Notes: a model not told the origin generated them from the letters alone. Shown: positions 8,521 through 19,286, counted from the first letter of the stretch. The stretch: 47,662 bases of DNA from Oscillospiraceae bacterium (GCA_022769365.1 JALEJO010000126.1:1-47662), one strand, 5' to 3'. Numbers and translations: made by a program.

Positions 8521-10433
8521 TTCTTAATGTTTCTAAGGGTTCTCATTGAATTTAAAATGCAGACAATAGTAACGCCAACATCTGCCAAAATGCCCATAAA
8601 CATATTTGCGTGACCAATAGTAGCAAGGAAAAGTACAAGGCATTTTATGAAAAGTGCAAATACAACATTTCCCCAAACAATAGCCATACATTTCTTTGAA
8701 TGTTTTATTGCAACCGGTATTTTTGAAGGCTTATCGTCCATAATAACAATGTCAGCGGCTTCAATCGCAGCATCACTTCCCATTGCACCCATTGCAATAC
8801 CTGCATCAACCGAAGCAAGCACAGGGGCATCGTTCATACCATCACCTGCAAAAATGATAGTTCCCTTTTTTGAAAGAGTTTTTCTGAGTTCCTCCATTTT
8901 TTCAACTTTGTCAGCAGGTAAAAGTTTTGTGTAAACTTTATCAAGTTTAAGCTGAGATGCAACATATTCGCCTGTTGCCTTTGAGTCACCCGTAAGCATA
9001 ACAGTCTGTTTAACGCCGAGCTTTTTCATTTCGGCAACTGCCGCAGGGCTGTCAGCTTTTATCTTATCAGAAATACCAACATAACCGATATATTTTCCTG
9101 AAACGGCAACATAAACAATTGTACCTTTGAAATCTGACTGTTTTGCATCTATATTGTTATTTTTCAACAAGTCATATTTACCGGCAAAAACTTCTTTTCC
9201 GTCAATAATTGCTGAAACTCCAAAACCTGATATTTCCTTAACATCTGAAACTCTCGATTTATCAACTTCTTTCGCATATGCATTTCTTAAAGATAATGCA
9301 ATAGGATGATTTGAAAAACTTTCTGCAAGTGCTGCATATTCTATAAGAGATTCATTTGAAATATTTTCACAAGGTTTTACTTCTGAAACTGAAAATTTGC
9401 CTTCTGTGAGTGTTCCTGTTTTATCCATAACAACAATTTCAGATTTAGCAAGTGCTTCAAGTGAATTGCCGCCCTTTATCAAAATACCATCTTTTGACGC
9501 ACCGCCGATTGAACCGAAAAATGCAAGCGGTACAGATATAACAATAGCACAAGGACACGATACAACAAGGAATATTAAAGCTCGCTTTATCCACATAACA
9601 AACTGTGAATCCACGCCCATAACAAGTGATACAATCGGAGGAATAAATGCAACAAGAAGTGCAAGTATAACAACTATCGGTGTATAATACTTTGCGAATT
9701 TTCCAACGAAATTTTCTGCATTCGATTTCTTTTCAGATGCATTTTCAACAAGTTCAAGTATCTTTGAAACAGTTGATTCGCCAAATTCCTTTTCGGCTTT
9801 TATTTCAAGTACACCGCTTAAATTTATTGATCCGCTTAAAATCATATCCCCCTCTTTAAGCAAAGATGGGACAGATTCACCCGTTAAAGCTGATGTATCA
9901 ACTGTTGCAGAACCCTTTGTAATAGTGCCGTCAATAGGAACTTTTTCACCAGGCTTAACAAGAACAGTATCTCCAACAACAACTTCATCAGGATCAACTG
10001 TTATTTCTTTTCCGTCACGAATAACAACAGCCTCATCAGGGTACATTGTCATAAGGTCTGAAATGGAATTCCTCGACATTCCAACGGCATAATTTTCAAA
10101 AAGCTGTCCAATTTGGAAAAACAGCATAACTTCAACAGCTTCTTCAAACTTTCCCGTACAGAAAGCCCCAAAAACAGCAAGACACATAAGAAATTCTTCG
10201 TTAAAAACTTTTCCTCGTGCAATCATCTTGCCTGTTTTTATCAAAACATCATAACTTACAATAATACAAGCTGCAAGATTTATGATAAGAAGTACAAAAT
10301 TTATTTTTGTTCCGAAAGTCTGAATGCTTTCAGGTACGGTATGTTCAACAATTATTCCTGCGATAAAAAGAATAAAACCTATAATTATTCTGTTAAATAT
10401 CTTTTTTTGTTTTTTATTGAATTTGATTTTCAT
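8517..10433 (-). CDS. P1B-type heavy-metal-transporting ATPase (Zn/Cd/Pb type)
   Basis: An efflux P-type ATPase. Visible motifs in order are TGES in the actuator domain, SCPCA in the metal-binding membrane helix, the phosphorylation site DKTGTLTEG, HP (SNHPIAL) in the nucleotide-binding domain, and GDGMNDAP. The last membrane pair has FIKCLVLFL and ILADVGVTIVCILNSMR, in which the Lys and Asp match the positions diagnostic for the ZntA/CadA class, so Zn/Cd/Pb export is more likely than copper. The usual N-terminal HMA domain is missing; a free HMA peptide is encoded just upstream. I prefer the ATG at 10433, preceded by GGTGAT, over the ORF-track GTG at 10442. Confidence 0.93.
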   Translation of the reverse strand: MKIKFNKKQKKIFNRIIIGFILFIAGIIVEHTVPESIQTFGTKINFVLLIINLAACIIVSYDVLIKTGKMIARGKVFNEEFLMCLAVFGAFCTGKFEEAVEVMLFFQIGQLFENYAVGMSRNSISDLMTMYPDEAVVIRDGKEITVDPDEVVVGDTVLVKPGEKVPIDGTITKGSATVDTSALTGESVPSLLKEGDMILSGSINLSGVLEIKAEKEFGESTVSKILELVENASEKKSNAENFVGKFAKYYTPIVVILALLVAFIPPIVSLVMGVDSQFVMWIKRALIFLVVSCPCAIVISVPLAFFGSIGGASKDGILIKGGNSLEALAKSEIVVMDKTGTLTEGKFSVSEVKPCENISNESLIEYAALAESFSNHPIALSLRNAYAKEVDKSRVSDVKEISGFGVSAIIDGKEVFAGKYDLLKNNNIDAKQSDFKGTIVYVAVSGKYIGYVGISDKIKADSPAAVAEMKKLGVKQTVMLTGDSKATGEYVASQLKLDKVYTKLLPADKVEKMEELRKTLSKKGTIIFAGDGMNDAPVLASVDAGIAMGAMGSDAAIEAADIVIMDDKPSKIPVAIKHSKKCMAIVWGNVVFALFIKCLVLFLATIGHANMFMGILADVGVTIVCILNSMRTLRNIKK

Positions 10434-10483
10434 AACAATCACCAGTCTTACAGTCTTTCATATTGAATGAAAGAAAAAATAAA

Positions 10484-10705
10484 TTACTTTACAACAATAG
10501 TGCAGTCAGGTTCAATTCCCTTGCAAACTTCAACAGCTTCTTTAAGGATTTCGTCAAATCTGGCATCATCTGCATCAAGAGTCATCTTCTGCATCATAAA
10601 ATTGACGCTTACCTTGTTTACACCATCAATTTTAGCAATGCCGTCTTCCATTTTTTTTGCACAGTGTGCACAGTCAAGATCTTCTAATTTAAATACTTTT
10701 TTCAT
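10484..10705 (-). CDS. HMA-domain metal-binding protein, stand-alone
   Basis: A 73-residue heavy-metal-associated domain with the metal-binding CAHC motif near the N-terminus (LEDLDCAHCAKKMEDGI) and the complete small alpha/beta ferredoxin-like length. It is a metallochaperone or detached N-terminal domain for the P-type ATPase encoded about 50 nt downstream, which lacks its own. GAGGT precedes the ATG. It is the first gene of the operon, under a strong promoter with a palindromic operator. Confidence 0.92.
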   Translation of the reverse strand: MKKVFKLEDLDCAHCAKKMEDGIAKIDGVNKVSVNFMMQKMTLDADDARFDEILKEAVEVCKGIEPDCTIVVK

Positions 10706-10739
10706 TTTAATTACCTCGCTTTAATTTAAATCAATTCAT

Positions 10740-10799
10740 CAATCAATCATTTGATTGATTGTTCAATTGTATTATACAATATTTTATGCACGATGTCAA
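10740..10799 (-). promoter_or_regulatory. Metal-operon promoter with palindromic operator
   Basis: Reading on the minus strand, consensus TTGACA (10794-10799), a 17-bp spacer and TATAAT (10771-10776) form a perfect promoter. Starting about 9 bp past the -10 is an inverted repeat with 10-bp arms and a 2-bp centre (10740-10761; arm CAATCAATCA), which covers the expected transcription start. The position and shape fit a repressor operator of the ArsR/SmtB metal-sensor type, but no regulator gene is nearby. Confidence 0.75.
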
Positions 10800-10894
10800 T
10801 AGCATATGCAGAATTTGATTGTAAACAATATGTGAATGATACGAATTAAAGAATAATTATAACCCGATATAAAAAAATTATATAATAAAGTGTC

Positions 10895-10923
10895 TTGACA
10901 TTAATATTCAAATGTGCTATAAA
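10895..10923 (+). promoter_or_regulatory. Promoter for GlcD-type oxidase
   Basis: TTGACA (10895-10900), a 17-bp spacer and TATAAA (10918-10923) lie 48 nt upstream of the start codon. Confidence 0.65.
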
Positions 10924-10971
10924 TATAATTGTAAATATCATAGTACTTTTATATGAAATGAGGAATGAAAA

Positions 10972-12348
10972 ATGAGTATATATGAGGATATTTTAAAAAT
11001 AATAGGCGATAAAGAACGTGTTCTCAAAGGAGAAGATGCGGAAAATAAATATCTCAGCGATGCTTTGGGCAGAAGACACGGCACAGCTGATGCCATTGTT
11101 TTTGCTTTATCAGCAAAAGAAGTTTCAGAAGTATTCAAGTATGCAAACGAAAGAAAAATACACGTAACACCAAGAGGTGCAGGAACAAACCTTGTTGGTT
11201 CAACAGTTCCGCAATTTGGCGGAATAGTTATTGACGTTTCAAGAATGAATCATATACTTGAACTTGATGATAAAAACTTTACTTTAACAGTTGAACCTGG
11301 TGTTCTTTTGAAAGATATTCAAAGTTTTGTTGAAGAAAAAGGCTTCTTTTACCCGCCTGATCCGGGTGACAGAGAAGCAAGCATAGGCGGAAATATCAAT
11401 ACAAATGCAGGTGGAATGAGAGCCGTAAAATACGGTGTAACAAGAAACTTTGTTCGTGGACTTGAATTTGTTATTCCAAACGGCGACATAATAGAAGCTG
11501 GCAGCAAAAACGTTAAAGACAGTTCAGGTTTATCTCTTACAAACCTTGTGATAGGTTCTGAAGGAACTCTTGCAATAGTAACAAAATGTATTTTAAGACT
11601 TATCCCGAAGCCTGAAGAAACGCTTAATATACTTGTAACTTATCCTGATATGAAAAAGGCTTCAAAATCGGTTAATTCAATAATTAAAAACAATATAAAT
11701 CCTACTGCAATAGAATTTATTGAAGATAATGTTATCGGACTTGCAGAAAAACACACAGGAAAAAAATTCCCTGCAAAAGCACCTGCTTATCTTCTTATAA
11801 TCCTTGACGGAAACAGAAAACAGATTGATGATACTTCAGAAAAATTGAACGAAATTGTTCTTGATGACGGTGCAAATGAAGTTCTTGTTCTTGATGAAAA
11901 AGATGCGGCAGATGTATGGGAAATGAGAGGCTGCATTGTAAGAGCCGTTGAAGAATTTTCAATTCAGGAACCGCTTGATATAGTTGTTCCTATTGCCAAA
12001 ATTGCCGAATTTATCGACTTTATACACAAGACTGAAAAAGAAACGGGCGTAAATATGATAACATTTGGACACGCCGGTGACGGAAATATTCACCTTTGCA
12101 TTCTTCGTGAGGACAGAACAGATGAAGAATGGGAAAAAGACCTTTCAAATGTAACGGGTATTCTTTATAAAAAGGCTTATGAATTTGGCGGACTTGCATC
12201 AGGTGAACATGGCATAGGTCTTTCAAAACAGATACACTATCAGAACGAAACACCTTCTGAAAATCTTGCACTTATGAATGCAATTAAAAAAGCTTTCGAC
12301 CCGAATGGTATTTTAAACAGCAAAAAATCATATCTTTTCAAAGATTAA
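10972..12348 (+). CDS. FAD-binding 2-hydroxyacid oxidase (GlcD/D-lactate dehydrogenase family)
   Basis: A 458-residue flavoprotein of the vanillyl-alcohol-oxidase superfamily. The N-terminal FAD-binding PCMH domain shows PRGAGTNLVGS and GGNINTNAGGMRAVKYG. The C-terminal FAD-oxidase domain has FGHAGDGNIHLCI and the terminal GEHGIGLSK motif. This is the usual length for GlcD. In anaerobic Clostridia such proteins commonly work with an electron-transfer flavoprotein as lactate dehydrogenases, but no etfAB genes adjoin it here, so the acceptor and substrate remain open. GAGGAATG precedes the ATG. The gene stands alone between its own promoter and a terminator. Confidence 0.9.
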   Translation: MSIYEDILKIIGDKERVLKGEDAENKYLSDALGRRHGTADAIVFALSAKEVSEVFKYANERKIHVTPRGAGTNLVGSTVPQFGGIVIDVSRMNHILELDDKNFTLTVEPGVLLKDIQSFVEEKGFFYPPDPGDREASIGGNINTNAGGMRAVKYGVTRNFVRGLEFVIPNGDIIEAGSKNVKDSSGLSLTNLVIGSEGTLAIVTKCILRLIPKPEETLNILVTYPDMKKASKSVNSIIKNNINPTAIEFIEDNVIGLAEKHTGKKFPAKAPAYLLIILDGNRKQIDDTSEKLNEIVLDDGANEVLVLDEKDAADVWEMRGCIVRAVEEFSIQEPLDIVVPIAKIAEFIDFIHKTEKETGVNMITFGHAGDGNIHLCILREDRTDEEWEKDLSNVTGILYKKAYEFGGLASGEHGIGLSKQIHYQNETPSENLALMNAIKKAFDPNGILNSKKSYLFKD

Positions 12349-12366
12349 AAATTATATATTTTCAAA

Positions 12367-12406
12367 CAAAAAAACGGACTGCTTATGCAATCCGTTTTTT
12401 TATTTT
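12367..12406. terminator. Bidirectional terminator
   Basis: AACGGA-C-TGC / GCA-A-TCCGTT with a TTAT loop and one internal mismatch, A-tract before and T-tract after, serves the convergent GlcD and valS transcripts. Confidence 0.8.
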
Positions 12407-12414
12407 ATATTTAA

Positions 12415-15039
12415 TTAACCAAGCTGTTTTACTGAAAGTTCAATCTTAGCCATTTTTTCCTTTGCTTTGGCAAGTTTTTCTCTTTCCTTTTCAACCTGTG
12501 CGGCAGGTGCTTTTGAAATGAATCCCTGATTGTTTAATTTCTTTTCAAGGAAGTCAATATCTTTTTGTACCTTTGCCTTTTCCTTTGCAAGTCTTGCAAG
12601 TTCTTTTTCCTTGTCAACAAGCTGATCAAACGGAATGAAAATTCTTGCAAATTCTGTTACTGCTGTAACTGCATCAGGCATATCAAAGTGTGAACCTGTT
12701 TCAATTTCTGATGCTGAGGCAAGTTTTTCAAAGAATGCTGCTGAATTTTTGTAAAGTTCTTCTTCATTTGTTTCAATGAAAAGTTTTGCCTTTACTGATG
12801 GTGGTACGTTCATTTCATTTCTTCTGTTTCTTACCGCTCTTATTGCAGCTATAACCTTTTCAAACTGCTGTTCTTCTTCGTTATATGTAAGTTTTTCATC
12901 ATAAACAGGATAATCGGCTGTTATAATCATTGACTTGCCATCTTCAAGAGTCTGCCAGATTTCTTCTGTGATATAAGGCATAAATGGGTGAAGAAGTTTA
13001 AGACTTCCTTCAAGAACATAAACAAGAACCGCCTGTGCGTCTTCCATAGTCTTTCCGCCAGCTTGAATACGTGGCTTTGTAAGTTCTATATACCAGTCAC
13101 AATAAACGTCCCAGATAAAGTCATAGAGCTTGCTGCACGCAACGCCAAGTTCAAATTTATCAAGATTATAATTTACTTCCTTTGCAAGTTTATTAAACTT
13201 ACTTATAATCCATTTGTCTTCGACTCTGAGGTTTTCAGGTATTCCCTTAAATTCAAAGTCATCAGGAAGATTCATCATAACAAATCTTGAAGCATTCCAA
13301 AGTTTATTTGCAAAGTTTCTTGCAGATGTTACCTTTTCTTCCATATAACGCATATCGTTACCAGGTGCATTACCTGTTGCAAGCATAAATCTTAATGCAT
13401 CTGCACCATATTCATCTATAACCTGAAGTGGATCGATACCGTTTCCGAGTGACTTAGACATCTTTCTTCCCTGTGCATCACGTACAAGACCATGTATGAG
13501 AACTGTTTTGAATGGTACTTCGCCTGTATTTTTAAGTGCAGAGAACATCATTCTTACAACCCAGAAGAAAATAATATCATAACCTGTTACAAGAGTTGCT
13601 GTCGGATAGAAATATTTTAAATCTTCTGTCTGTTCAGGCCAGCCGAGTGTTGAGAACGGCCAGAGTGCTGAACTAAACCATGTGTCAAGTGTATCAGGGT
13701 CCTGACGCATAGGCTTTCCGCACTTAGGGCAAACTGCCTTATCTTCCTTTGTAACAACCATTTCACCGCAGTCATCGCAATAGAAAGCCGGTATTCTGTG
13801 GCCCCACCAAAGCTGACGTGAAATACACCAGTCTTTTATATTTTCAAGCCAGTGATAATAAATCTTGTCGAATCTTTCAGGAACAAACTTTGTTTCGCCT
13901 TTTTTAACCGCTTCAATTGCAGGTTTTGCAAGTTCTTCCATCTTTACAAACCACTGTGTTGAAACTCTTGGTTCAACTGTGCTTCCGCATCTGTAGCAAG
14001 TGCCTACATTGTGGTTATAGTCTTCTATTCTTACAAGTGCACCTTCTTTTTCAAGGTCTTCAACAATTGCTTTTCTTGCTTCATATCTGTCCATACCTGC
14101 ATATTTCGGATAATCGTCAACAATTTTAGCATCGTCAGTCATAACGTTGATAACTTCAAGATTATGTCTTAAACCTACTTCAAAGTCGTTAGGGTCATGT
14201 GCAGGAGTAATTTTAACAACACCTGTTCCAAAATCCATTTCAACGTATTCATCGCCTACAACAGGAATTTCTCTGTGAACGATAGGGAGAATAAGTGTCT
14301 TGCCGATAAGGTGCTTATATCTTTCATCATTAGGGTTTACTGCAACCGCTGTATCACCGAGAAGTGTTTCAGGTCTTGTTGTTGCAAGTTCAAGATATTC
14401 ATCGCTATCCTTAAATTTATATCTTAAATGCCAGAAATGTCCTGCCTGATCTTCGTATTCAACTTCCGCATCTGAAATTGATGTTAAACATTTTGGACAC
14501 CAGTTTATTATTCTCTTGCCTCTGTAGATAAGACCTTCTTCGTAATATCTTACAAAAACTTCCTTAACTGCCCTGCTGCAACCTTCATCAAGTGTGAATC
14601 TTTCTCTTGACCAGTCACATGATGAACCGAGTTTTTTAAGCTGCTGAACTATTCTTCCGCCGTACTGTTTTTTCCAGTCCCAAGCTCTTTCAAGGAATTT
14701 ATCTCTTCCGATTTCTTCCTTTGTTATGCCTTCTTTACGCATTGCTTCAACAATTTTTGCTTCTGTTGCAATTGATGCGTGGTCTGTACCAGGTACCCAG
14801 AGAGCTGAATAACCGCTCATACGCTTCCATCTGATGAGTATATCCTGAAGTGTTTCATCAAGTGCATGACCCATATGGAGCTGACCTGTGATGTTTGGCG
14901 GTGGTATAACTATTGTATATGGTTTTTTCTTTGGATCAGGATCTGCTTTGAAACAACCCTTGTCGTTCCATTCCTGATATATTCTGTCCTCAAAATCTTT
15001 AGGACTGTATGCTTTTGCAAGTTCTTTCTTCATCTTCAA
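12415..15039 (-). CDS. valS: Valyl-tRNA synthetase
   Basis: A class Ia aminoacyl-tRNA synthetase that charges tRNA-Val. It has the HIGH-type motif ([15 protein letters not shown], near residue 50), the large CP1 editing insertion ([15 protein letters not shown]), a zinc ribbon (CDDC, CPKC), [12 protein letters not shown], an anticodon-binding helical domain and the C-terminal coiled coil (about the last 65 residues, Lys/Glu-rich). The 874-residue length is normal. The ATG at 15039 or the one at 15033 could be used. It lies 47 nt after the TPR-protein gene with no promoter or T-box leader between, so the two genes appear co-transcribed. Many Firmicute valS genes have a T-box; this one does not seem to. 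Confidence 0.98.
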   Translation of the reverse strand: MKMKKELAKAYSPKDFEDRIYQEWNDKGCFKADPDPKKKPYTIVIPPPNITGQLHMGHALDETLQDILIRWKRMSGYSALWVPGTDHASIATEAKIVEAMRKEGITKEEIGRDKFLERAWDWKKQYGGRIVQQLKKLGSSCDWSRERFTLDEGCSRAVKEVFVRYYEEGLIYRGKRIINWCPKCLTSISDAEVEYEDQAGHFWHLRYKFKDSDEYLELATTRPETLLGDTAVAVNPNDERYKHLIGKTLILPIVHREIPVVGDEYVEMDFGTGVVKITPAHDPNDFEVGLRHNLEVINVMTDDAKIVDDYPKYAGMDRYEARKAIVEDLEKEGALVRIEDYNHNVGTCYRCGSTVEPRVSTQWFVKMEELAKPAIEAVKKGETKFVPERFDKIYYHWLENIKDWCISRQLWWGHRIPAFYCDDCGEMVVTKEDKAVCPKCGKPMRQDPDTLDTWFSSALWPFSTLGWPEQTEDLKYFYPTATLVTGYDIIFFWVVRMMFSALKNTGEVPFKTVLIHGLVRDAQGRKMSKSLGNGIDPLQVIDEYGADALRFMLATGNAPGNDMRYMEEKVTSARNFANKLWNASRFVMMNLPDDFEFKGIPENLRVEDKWIISKFNKLAKEVNYNLDKFELGVACSKLYDFIWDVYCDWYIELTKPRIQAGGKTMEDAQAVLVYVLEGSLKLLHPFMPYITEEIWQTLEDGKSMIITADYPVYDEKLTYNEEEQQFEKVIAAIRAVRNRRNEMNVPPSVKAKLFIETNEEELYKNSAAFFEKLASASEIETGSHFDMPDAVTAVTEFARIFIPFDQLVDKEKELARLAKEKAKVQKDIDFLEKKLNNQGFISKAPAAQVEKEREKLAKAKEKMAKIELSVKQLG

Positions 15040-15086
15040 TTTTCTCCTTGATATTAAAACGGAAATTAATCCGTTGTTTGCATATT

Positions 15087-16136
15087 TTATTTTTCACTCT
15101 TTGACTTTAATTCCTCAGGAATTCCGCCATATTTCTTTTCAATAAGATCTCCAACTTTTTCATCTCTTGTAAGACCGTATAAAATAATCAGATAGAATCT
15201 TGCAAGATTGTTGTCTTCCCTTTTTATTGCTTCCTGACCGAGTGCTGCTGCAATTGCAAGCAAATCCTTATCTGCTCCCGGTGTAAGACCATATTTATTA
15301 AATGCTGCAACAACTTCTTCTCTTATAGGCGGCTGTATTTTCTTTCGTGTTATGCTTGCTATATGCATAAGTTCACCCTGAACCCCCGGATGAGGTGCAT
15401 ATATAAGACTTTCATAATAGAAACAAACTGCACTGTCATAATCTTTCTTTTCAATGCAATAATAGCCAAGATTTGCATAACATCTTGAGAGTGCATAAGG
15501 TGTTGATGCTATTAAAAGTGCCTCTTTAATTGAACTTAAAAGCTTGTCAGGTTCGCAAAGAACTTTGTAACATTCTGCAAGTTCAAAATAAACGTCCACA
15601 TTAACAGGATTATATCTTATTGCCTGATTAAGTACTTCCGCAGCTTCAGCGGGTTTACGCATTTCAACAAGAATATATGCGTGAAGAAGCATCATTTTAG
15701 GTAAATCAAATGGTGCTCTTTCAAGTTTTTTATTAACAACATATATATTAAGATAAAGCTGATGTTCAAAAGGATTTCTGAAACACATATACTTTGATTC
15801 TTCTGTTTCACGGTAAACTGCAATTATTTTATTATAAATCTTTGTTGTTATCTCGTATGCAGCTTCAATTTCCTTATTTTTAACAAGTTCTTCTGCCTTG
15901 TTGTAAAGCACGTCAAGACGTGAACCGTCCACATACATCATATCGTTGATAACTTTTTTCTTTTCTTCAGGCATTATTTCATACATTATCTTTGTTATGC
16001 CGTCAATTATTTCAAGACGTTCCTTGTCTTTTCCGTTCATAAAATTAACAGCTTCAGCCTCAAGATATTTCATATCATCATCTGTGTTGCCTGTCAGGTT
16101 GCTTCTTAATTTTGCCAATGTTTCTTCAACTGTCAT
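15087..16136 (-). CDS. TPR-repeat protein of unknown function
   Basis: A 349-residue soluble protein without signal peptide or membrane segment. The central part carries helical repeats of TPR character: [43 protein letters not shown], then [30 protein letters not shown]. The N-terminus is charged and the C-terminus is helical. TPR proteins act as protein-interaction scaffolds; the partner is not evident. It has its own promoter and is the first gene of an apparent operon with valS. AAGGAG precedes the ATG. Confidence 0.85.
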   Translation of the reverse strand: MTVEETLAKLRSNLTGNTDDDMKYLEAEAVNFMNGKDKERLEIIDGITKIMYEIMPEEKKKVINDMMYVDGSRLDVLYNKAEELVKNKEIEAAYEITTKIYNKIIAVYRETEESKYMCFRNPFEHQLYLNIYVVNKKLERAPFDLPKMMLLHAYILVEMRKPAEAAEVLNQAIRYNPVNVDVYFELAECYKVLCEPDKLLSSIKEALLIASTPYALSRCYANLGYYCIEKKDYDSAVCFYYESLIYAPHPGVQGELMHIASITRKKIQPPIREEVVAAFNKYGLTPGADKDLLAIAAALGQEAIKREDNNLARFYLIILYGLTRDEKVGDLIEKKYGGIPEELKSKSEK

Positions 16137-16181
16137 ATCTAAAAACTCCTTATTGTTTTAAATGCTGATGCAATTACTTCT

Positions 16182-16210
16182 ATTATACAATATTTTTATG
16201 TAAAATGCAA
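16182..16210 (-). promoter_or_regulatory. Promoter for TPR protein-valS operon
   Basis: On the minus strand, TTGCAT (16205-16210), a 17-bp spacer and TATAAT (16182-16187) lie between the ribosomal operon terminator and the TPR gene. Confidence 0.65.
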
Positions 16211-16243
16211 CTTATTTTTATAAAAAAATTTATTTTTCAGGCA

Positions 16244-16275
16244 AAAATTAAAGGGGACGCAAAAACGTCCCCTTA
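16244..16275 (-). terminator. Terminator of the ribosomal super-operon
   Basis: AAGGGGACG/CGTCCCCTT is a perfect 9-bp stem; on the minus strand it is followed by a TAATTTTT tract. It lies 23 nt after the rplQ stop. Confidence 0.88.
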
Positions 16276-16297
16276 TTGACAAAATATATCTATCGGA

Positions 16298-16639
16298 TTA
16301 AACTAATGAAATGATTGCCATTTCAGCAGCATCTCCACGACGTGGACCGATTTTAACTATTCTTGTGTAACCACCGTTCTGGTTAGCGTACTTAGGTGCG
16401 ATTTCATCAAATAACTTCTTTGAAACGCTTTCCTTTGTAACGTAAGCATAAACCTGACGCTTTGAATGAAGATCAGATTTCTTACCGATTGTAATAATCT
16501 TTTCAGCTGCAGATCTTACTTCCTTAGCTCTTGTAACTGTTGTTTCAATCTGGCCATTTTCTAAAAGATATGTTACCATTGCACGCATCATAGCTTTCTT
16601 CTGATCGGTTGTTCTGCCTAACTTTCTTTTACCCGGCAT
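16298..16639 (-). CDS. rplQ: 50S ribosomal protein L17
   Basis: A 113-residue L17, near-universal length, starting [21 protein letters not shown] with the conserved basic N-terminus. It binds 23S rRNA near the exit-tunnel side of the large subunit. It is the last gene of the alpha part of the super-operon, 72 nt after rpoA, and is followed by the operon terminator. Confidence 0.98.
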   Translation of the reverse strand: MPGKRKLGRTTDQKKAMMRAMVTYLLENGQIETTVTRAKEVRSAAEKIITIGKKSDLHSKRQVYAYVTKESVSKKLFDEIAPKYANQNGGYTRIVKIGPRRGDAAEMAIISLV

Positions 16640-16711
16640 CGTGTTTCACTCCTTTTCCATATAAATCCGTCATTTACCGACAAAAATCTATATTAAAATA
16701 TTAACGTATTA

Positions 16712-17665
16712 TTATTCTTCTTCGGAATAAAGATCAAAACCAAGTGACTGAAGCTTTTCTTTAACTTCATCAAAAGACTTCTTACCAAGGTTACGAACCT
16801 TCATCATATCTTCTGCTGACTTGCTTATAAGATCGTTAACTGTGTTGATTCCTGCACGCTTCAAGCAGTTGAATGAACGTACAGAAAGCTCAAGTTCTTC
16901 GATAGTCATTTCCAGGACTTTTTCCTTGCCCTTGTCATCCTTTTCTACGAGGACTTCCGCAATGCTTGCTTCATCTGAAAGATCAACAAAAAGTTTAAGA
17001 TGTTCGTTAAGAAGATTTGCAGCCTGTGAAACAGCTTCTTTTGCAGATATTGTGCCATCTGTCCATACCTCAAGGGTAAGCTTGTCATAGTCTGTTATCT
17101 GTCCAAGACGTGTATCTTCAACTTTATAATTAACTTTAAGTACAGGTGTGTAAATGCTGTCTACAGCAATTACATCAATCGGATAGTTCATCTGCTGCTT
17201 GTTACGCTCAGATGAAACGTATCCTCTGCCATGGTCAATTGTGATTTCCATGTAAAGCTTCGCATCCTTGCCAAGAGTAGCTATATGCATTCCCGGATCA
17301 AGAATATTTACTTCAGAATCAGTTTTAATATCACCGGCTGTTACTTCGCACTCACCTTCAGCTTCAATGTAGACTGTTTTCGGACCATCTCCATAAAGCT
17401 TTGCAGTAAGACCTTTGATGTTAAGAATAATTTCTGTAACATCTTCTTTTACGCCTGGAATTGTAGTTAATTCATGATGAACGCCATCAATTTTAACTGC
17501 ATTCACAGCAACACCGGGCAGCGAGGAGAGCAGCACTCGTCTGAGACTGTTGCCAAGTGTAGTACCATAGCCACGCTCAAGCGGTGCCAGAACAAATTTT
17601 CCGTATTTTCCGTCCGGCCAAAGCTCAACGGTGTCAAGCTCAGGCTTTTCGATTCTTTCGAGCAT
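16712..17665 (-). CDS. rpoA: RNA polymerase alpha subunit
   Basis: A 317-residue alpha subunit that seeds assembly of core RNA polymerase. The N-terminal dimerisation domain includes [20 protein letters not shown]. The C-terminal DNA/activator-binding domain has [19 protein letters not shown] and the helix-hairpin-helix [15 protein letters not shown]. It keeps the canonical position between rpsD and rplQ. GGAGGG lies upstream of the ATG. Confidence 0.99.
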   Translation of the reverse strand: MLERIEKPELDTVELWPDGKYGKFVLAPLERGYGTTLGNSLRRVLLSSLPGVAVNAVKIDGVHHELTTIPGVKEDVTEIILNIKGLTAKLYGDGPKTVYIEAEGECEVTAGDIKTDSEVNILDPGMHIATLGKDAKLYMEITIDHGRGYVSSERNKQQMNYPIDVIAVDSIYTPVLKVNYKVEDTRLGQITDYDKLTLEVWTDGTISAKEAVSQAANLLNEHLKLFVDLSDEASIAEVLVEKDDKGKEKVLEMTIEELELSVRSFNCLKRAGINTVNDLISKSAEDMMKVRNLGKKSFDEVKEKLQSLGFDLYSEEE

Positions 17666-17737
17666 ATGATTACCCTCCTGTTTCGCAATTGCTTTTCAAA
17701 TTTATTCGTTTTATAAAACAGATCTTCAAATGATCTA

Positions 17738-18331
17738 TTATTTTGAATAGAGTTCGACGATCATGTGTGTTGCAACTTCATAGTCAAGATCTTCTGACTT
17801 TGCAAGACGAGTAACAGTTGCAGAATCTTCTGCTGACTTATCAAGCCATAATGGAACTGTTCTGCCCTTTGTCTGTTCGATTACATCCTTGAACTTTTCG
17901 CTTGACTTGCTGCCTTCATATAAAGCAACAACATCACCCGGCTTAACTCTGTATGATGGGATGTTAACTCTTGCACCATTTACTGTGAAATGTCTGTGTG
18001 TAACGAGCTGTCTTGCTTCTCTTCTTGTAAGAGCAAGTCCCATACGGAATACAACGTTGTCAAGTCTGCTTTCAAGAAGACCGATAAGGTTTTCACCTGT
18101 CTGACCTTCTAATTTATCAGCAATTTCGAAATAGTGATAGAACTGCTTTTCAAGCATGCCGTAGATAAACTTGAGCTTCTGCTTTTCCTTTAACTGAGTA
18201 CCATATTCAGAAACCTTACGTCTGTTGTTTCCGCCAGGATTTCTGTTTGATGTCTTGCTGATACCCATAACCATAGGGCTGATACCTAAGTAACGGCATC
18301 TCTTTAAAATTGGATCTCTGTTTACTGCCAT
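17738..18331 (-). CDS. rpsD: 30S ribosomal protein S4
   Basis: S4 is a primary 16S rRNA binder. The ORF track starts 17 residues early; the true start is the ATG at 18331 (MAVNRDPILKRCRYLG), immediately preceded by GGAGG, giving 197 residues. The S4 RNA-binding domain is clear (RLDNVVFRMGLALTRREARQLVTHRHFTVNG). The N-terminal zinc Cys cluster of some S4 proteins is absent (a single Cys in RCRYLG), so this is the Cys-minus form. It lies in the alpha section of the operon between rpsK and rpoA. Confidence 0.97.
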   Translation of the reverse strand: MAVNRDPILKRCRYLGISPMVMGISKTSNRNPGGNNRRKVSEYGTQLKEKQKLKFIYGMLEKQFYHYFEIADKLEGQTGENLIGLLESRLDNVVFRMGLALTRREARQLVTHRHFTVNGARVNIPSYRVKPGDVVALYEGSKSSEKFKDVIEQTKGRTVPLWLDKSAEDSATVTRLAKSEDLDYEVATHMIVELYSK

Positions 18332-18351
18332 TTTTTCTAACCTCCTATAAA

Positions 18352-18756
18352 CTACACACGTCTTCTCTTCGGAGGACGGCATCCGTTGTGAGGGATAGGT
18401 GTTACATCCTTGATCATTCTGACTTCAAGGCCTACAGTCTGAAGTGCTCTGATTGCAGCTTCTCTGCCTGCACCAGGTCCCTTTACAAATACTTCTACAT
18501 ATTTAAGACCATGTTCCATAGCAGCCTTTGCAGCTGTTTCAGCTGCTGACTGTGCAGCGAATGGTGTTGATTTACGTGAACCACGGAAACCAAGACCGCC
18601 GGCACTTGCCCATGAAATTGCATTACCCTGTGGGTCTGTGATTGTAACGATAGTGTTATTAAAAGTTGACTGGATATTTACACGGCCACTTTCGATATTT
18701 TTACGTTCTCTACGTCTTCTGATTGTAGTAACTTTTTTACCTTTCTGCTGTGCCAA
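18352..18756 (-). CDS. rpsK: 30S ribosomal protein S11
   Basis: A 134-residue S11, part of the mRNA-exit platform of the small subunit. The conserved core reads [16 protein letters not shown] and the basic C-terminal tail ends [14 protein letters not shown]. It lies 14 nt after rpsM and 20 nt before the rpsD start. Confidence 0.98.
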   Translation of the reverse strand: MAQQKGKKVTTIRRRRERKNIESGRVNIQSTFNNTIVTITDPQGNAISWASAGGLGFRGSRKSTPFAAQSAAETAAKAAMEHGLKYVEVFVKGPGAGREAAIRALQTVGLEVRMIKDVTPIPHNGCRPPKRRRV

Positions 18757-18770
18757 GGCTCATACCCTCC

Positions 18771-19139
18771 TTACTTCTTCTTGTTAGCAATAGTCTTCTT
18801 AGGACCCTTGCATGTTCTTGCGTTGTTCTTTGTGTTCTGACCTCTGCAAGGTAAGCCCTTACGATGACGAACGCCTCTGTAACAACCGATTTCAATAAGT
18901 CTCTTTATGTTAAGAGAAACATTTCTGCGAAGATCACCTTCAACAACTACATACTTATCGATGTAATCACGAAGCTTTGCTACGTCTTCTTCGCTAATAT
19001 CTTTAACTCTCACATCAGGATTTACGCCTGTTTCTGCGAGAATCTTGTCAGCAGTCTTACGGCCAATACCATAAACATATGTTAAACCGATTTCAATTCT
19101 CTTCTCTCTTGGAAGATCGACACCTGCTATTCTTGCCAT
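18771..19139 (-). CDS. rpsM: 30S ribosomal protein S13
   Basis: A 122-residue S13 of the small-subunit head. It begins [21 protein letters not shown], has the [23 protein letters not shown] region, and a basic C-terminal tail that reaches towards tRNA. It keeps the canonical rpmJ-rpsM-rpsK order. Confidence 0.98.
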   Translation of the reverse strand: MARIAGVDLPREKRIEIGLTYVYGIGRKTADKILAETGVNPDVRVKDISEEDVAKLRDYIDKYVVVEGDLRRNVSLNIKRLIEIGCYRGVRHRKGLPCRGQNTKNNARTCKGPKKTIANKKK

Positions 19140-19160
19140 TATTGTACCTCCATGATTCGA

Positions 19161-19286
<126 letters not shown>

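Noticed and set aside
15040-15086. A T-box leader before valS.
   Set aside because: Only 47 nt separate valS from the upstream gene, too little for a T-box, and no T-box sequence is seen upstream of the TPR gene.
17231-17716. Plus-strand ORFs opposite rpoA and throughout the ribosomal operon.
   Set aside because: They are antisense shadows of conserved genes with no ribosome binding sites or recognisable domains.
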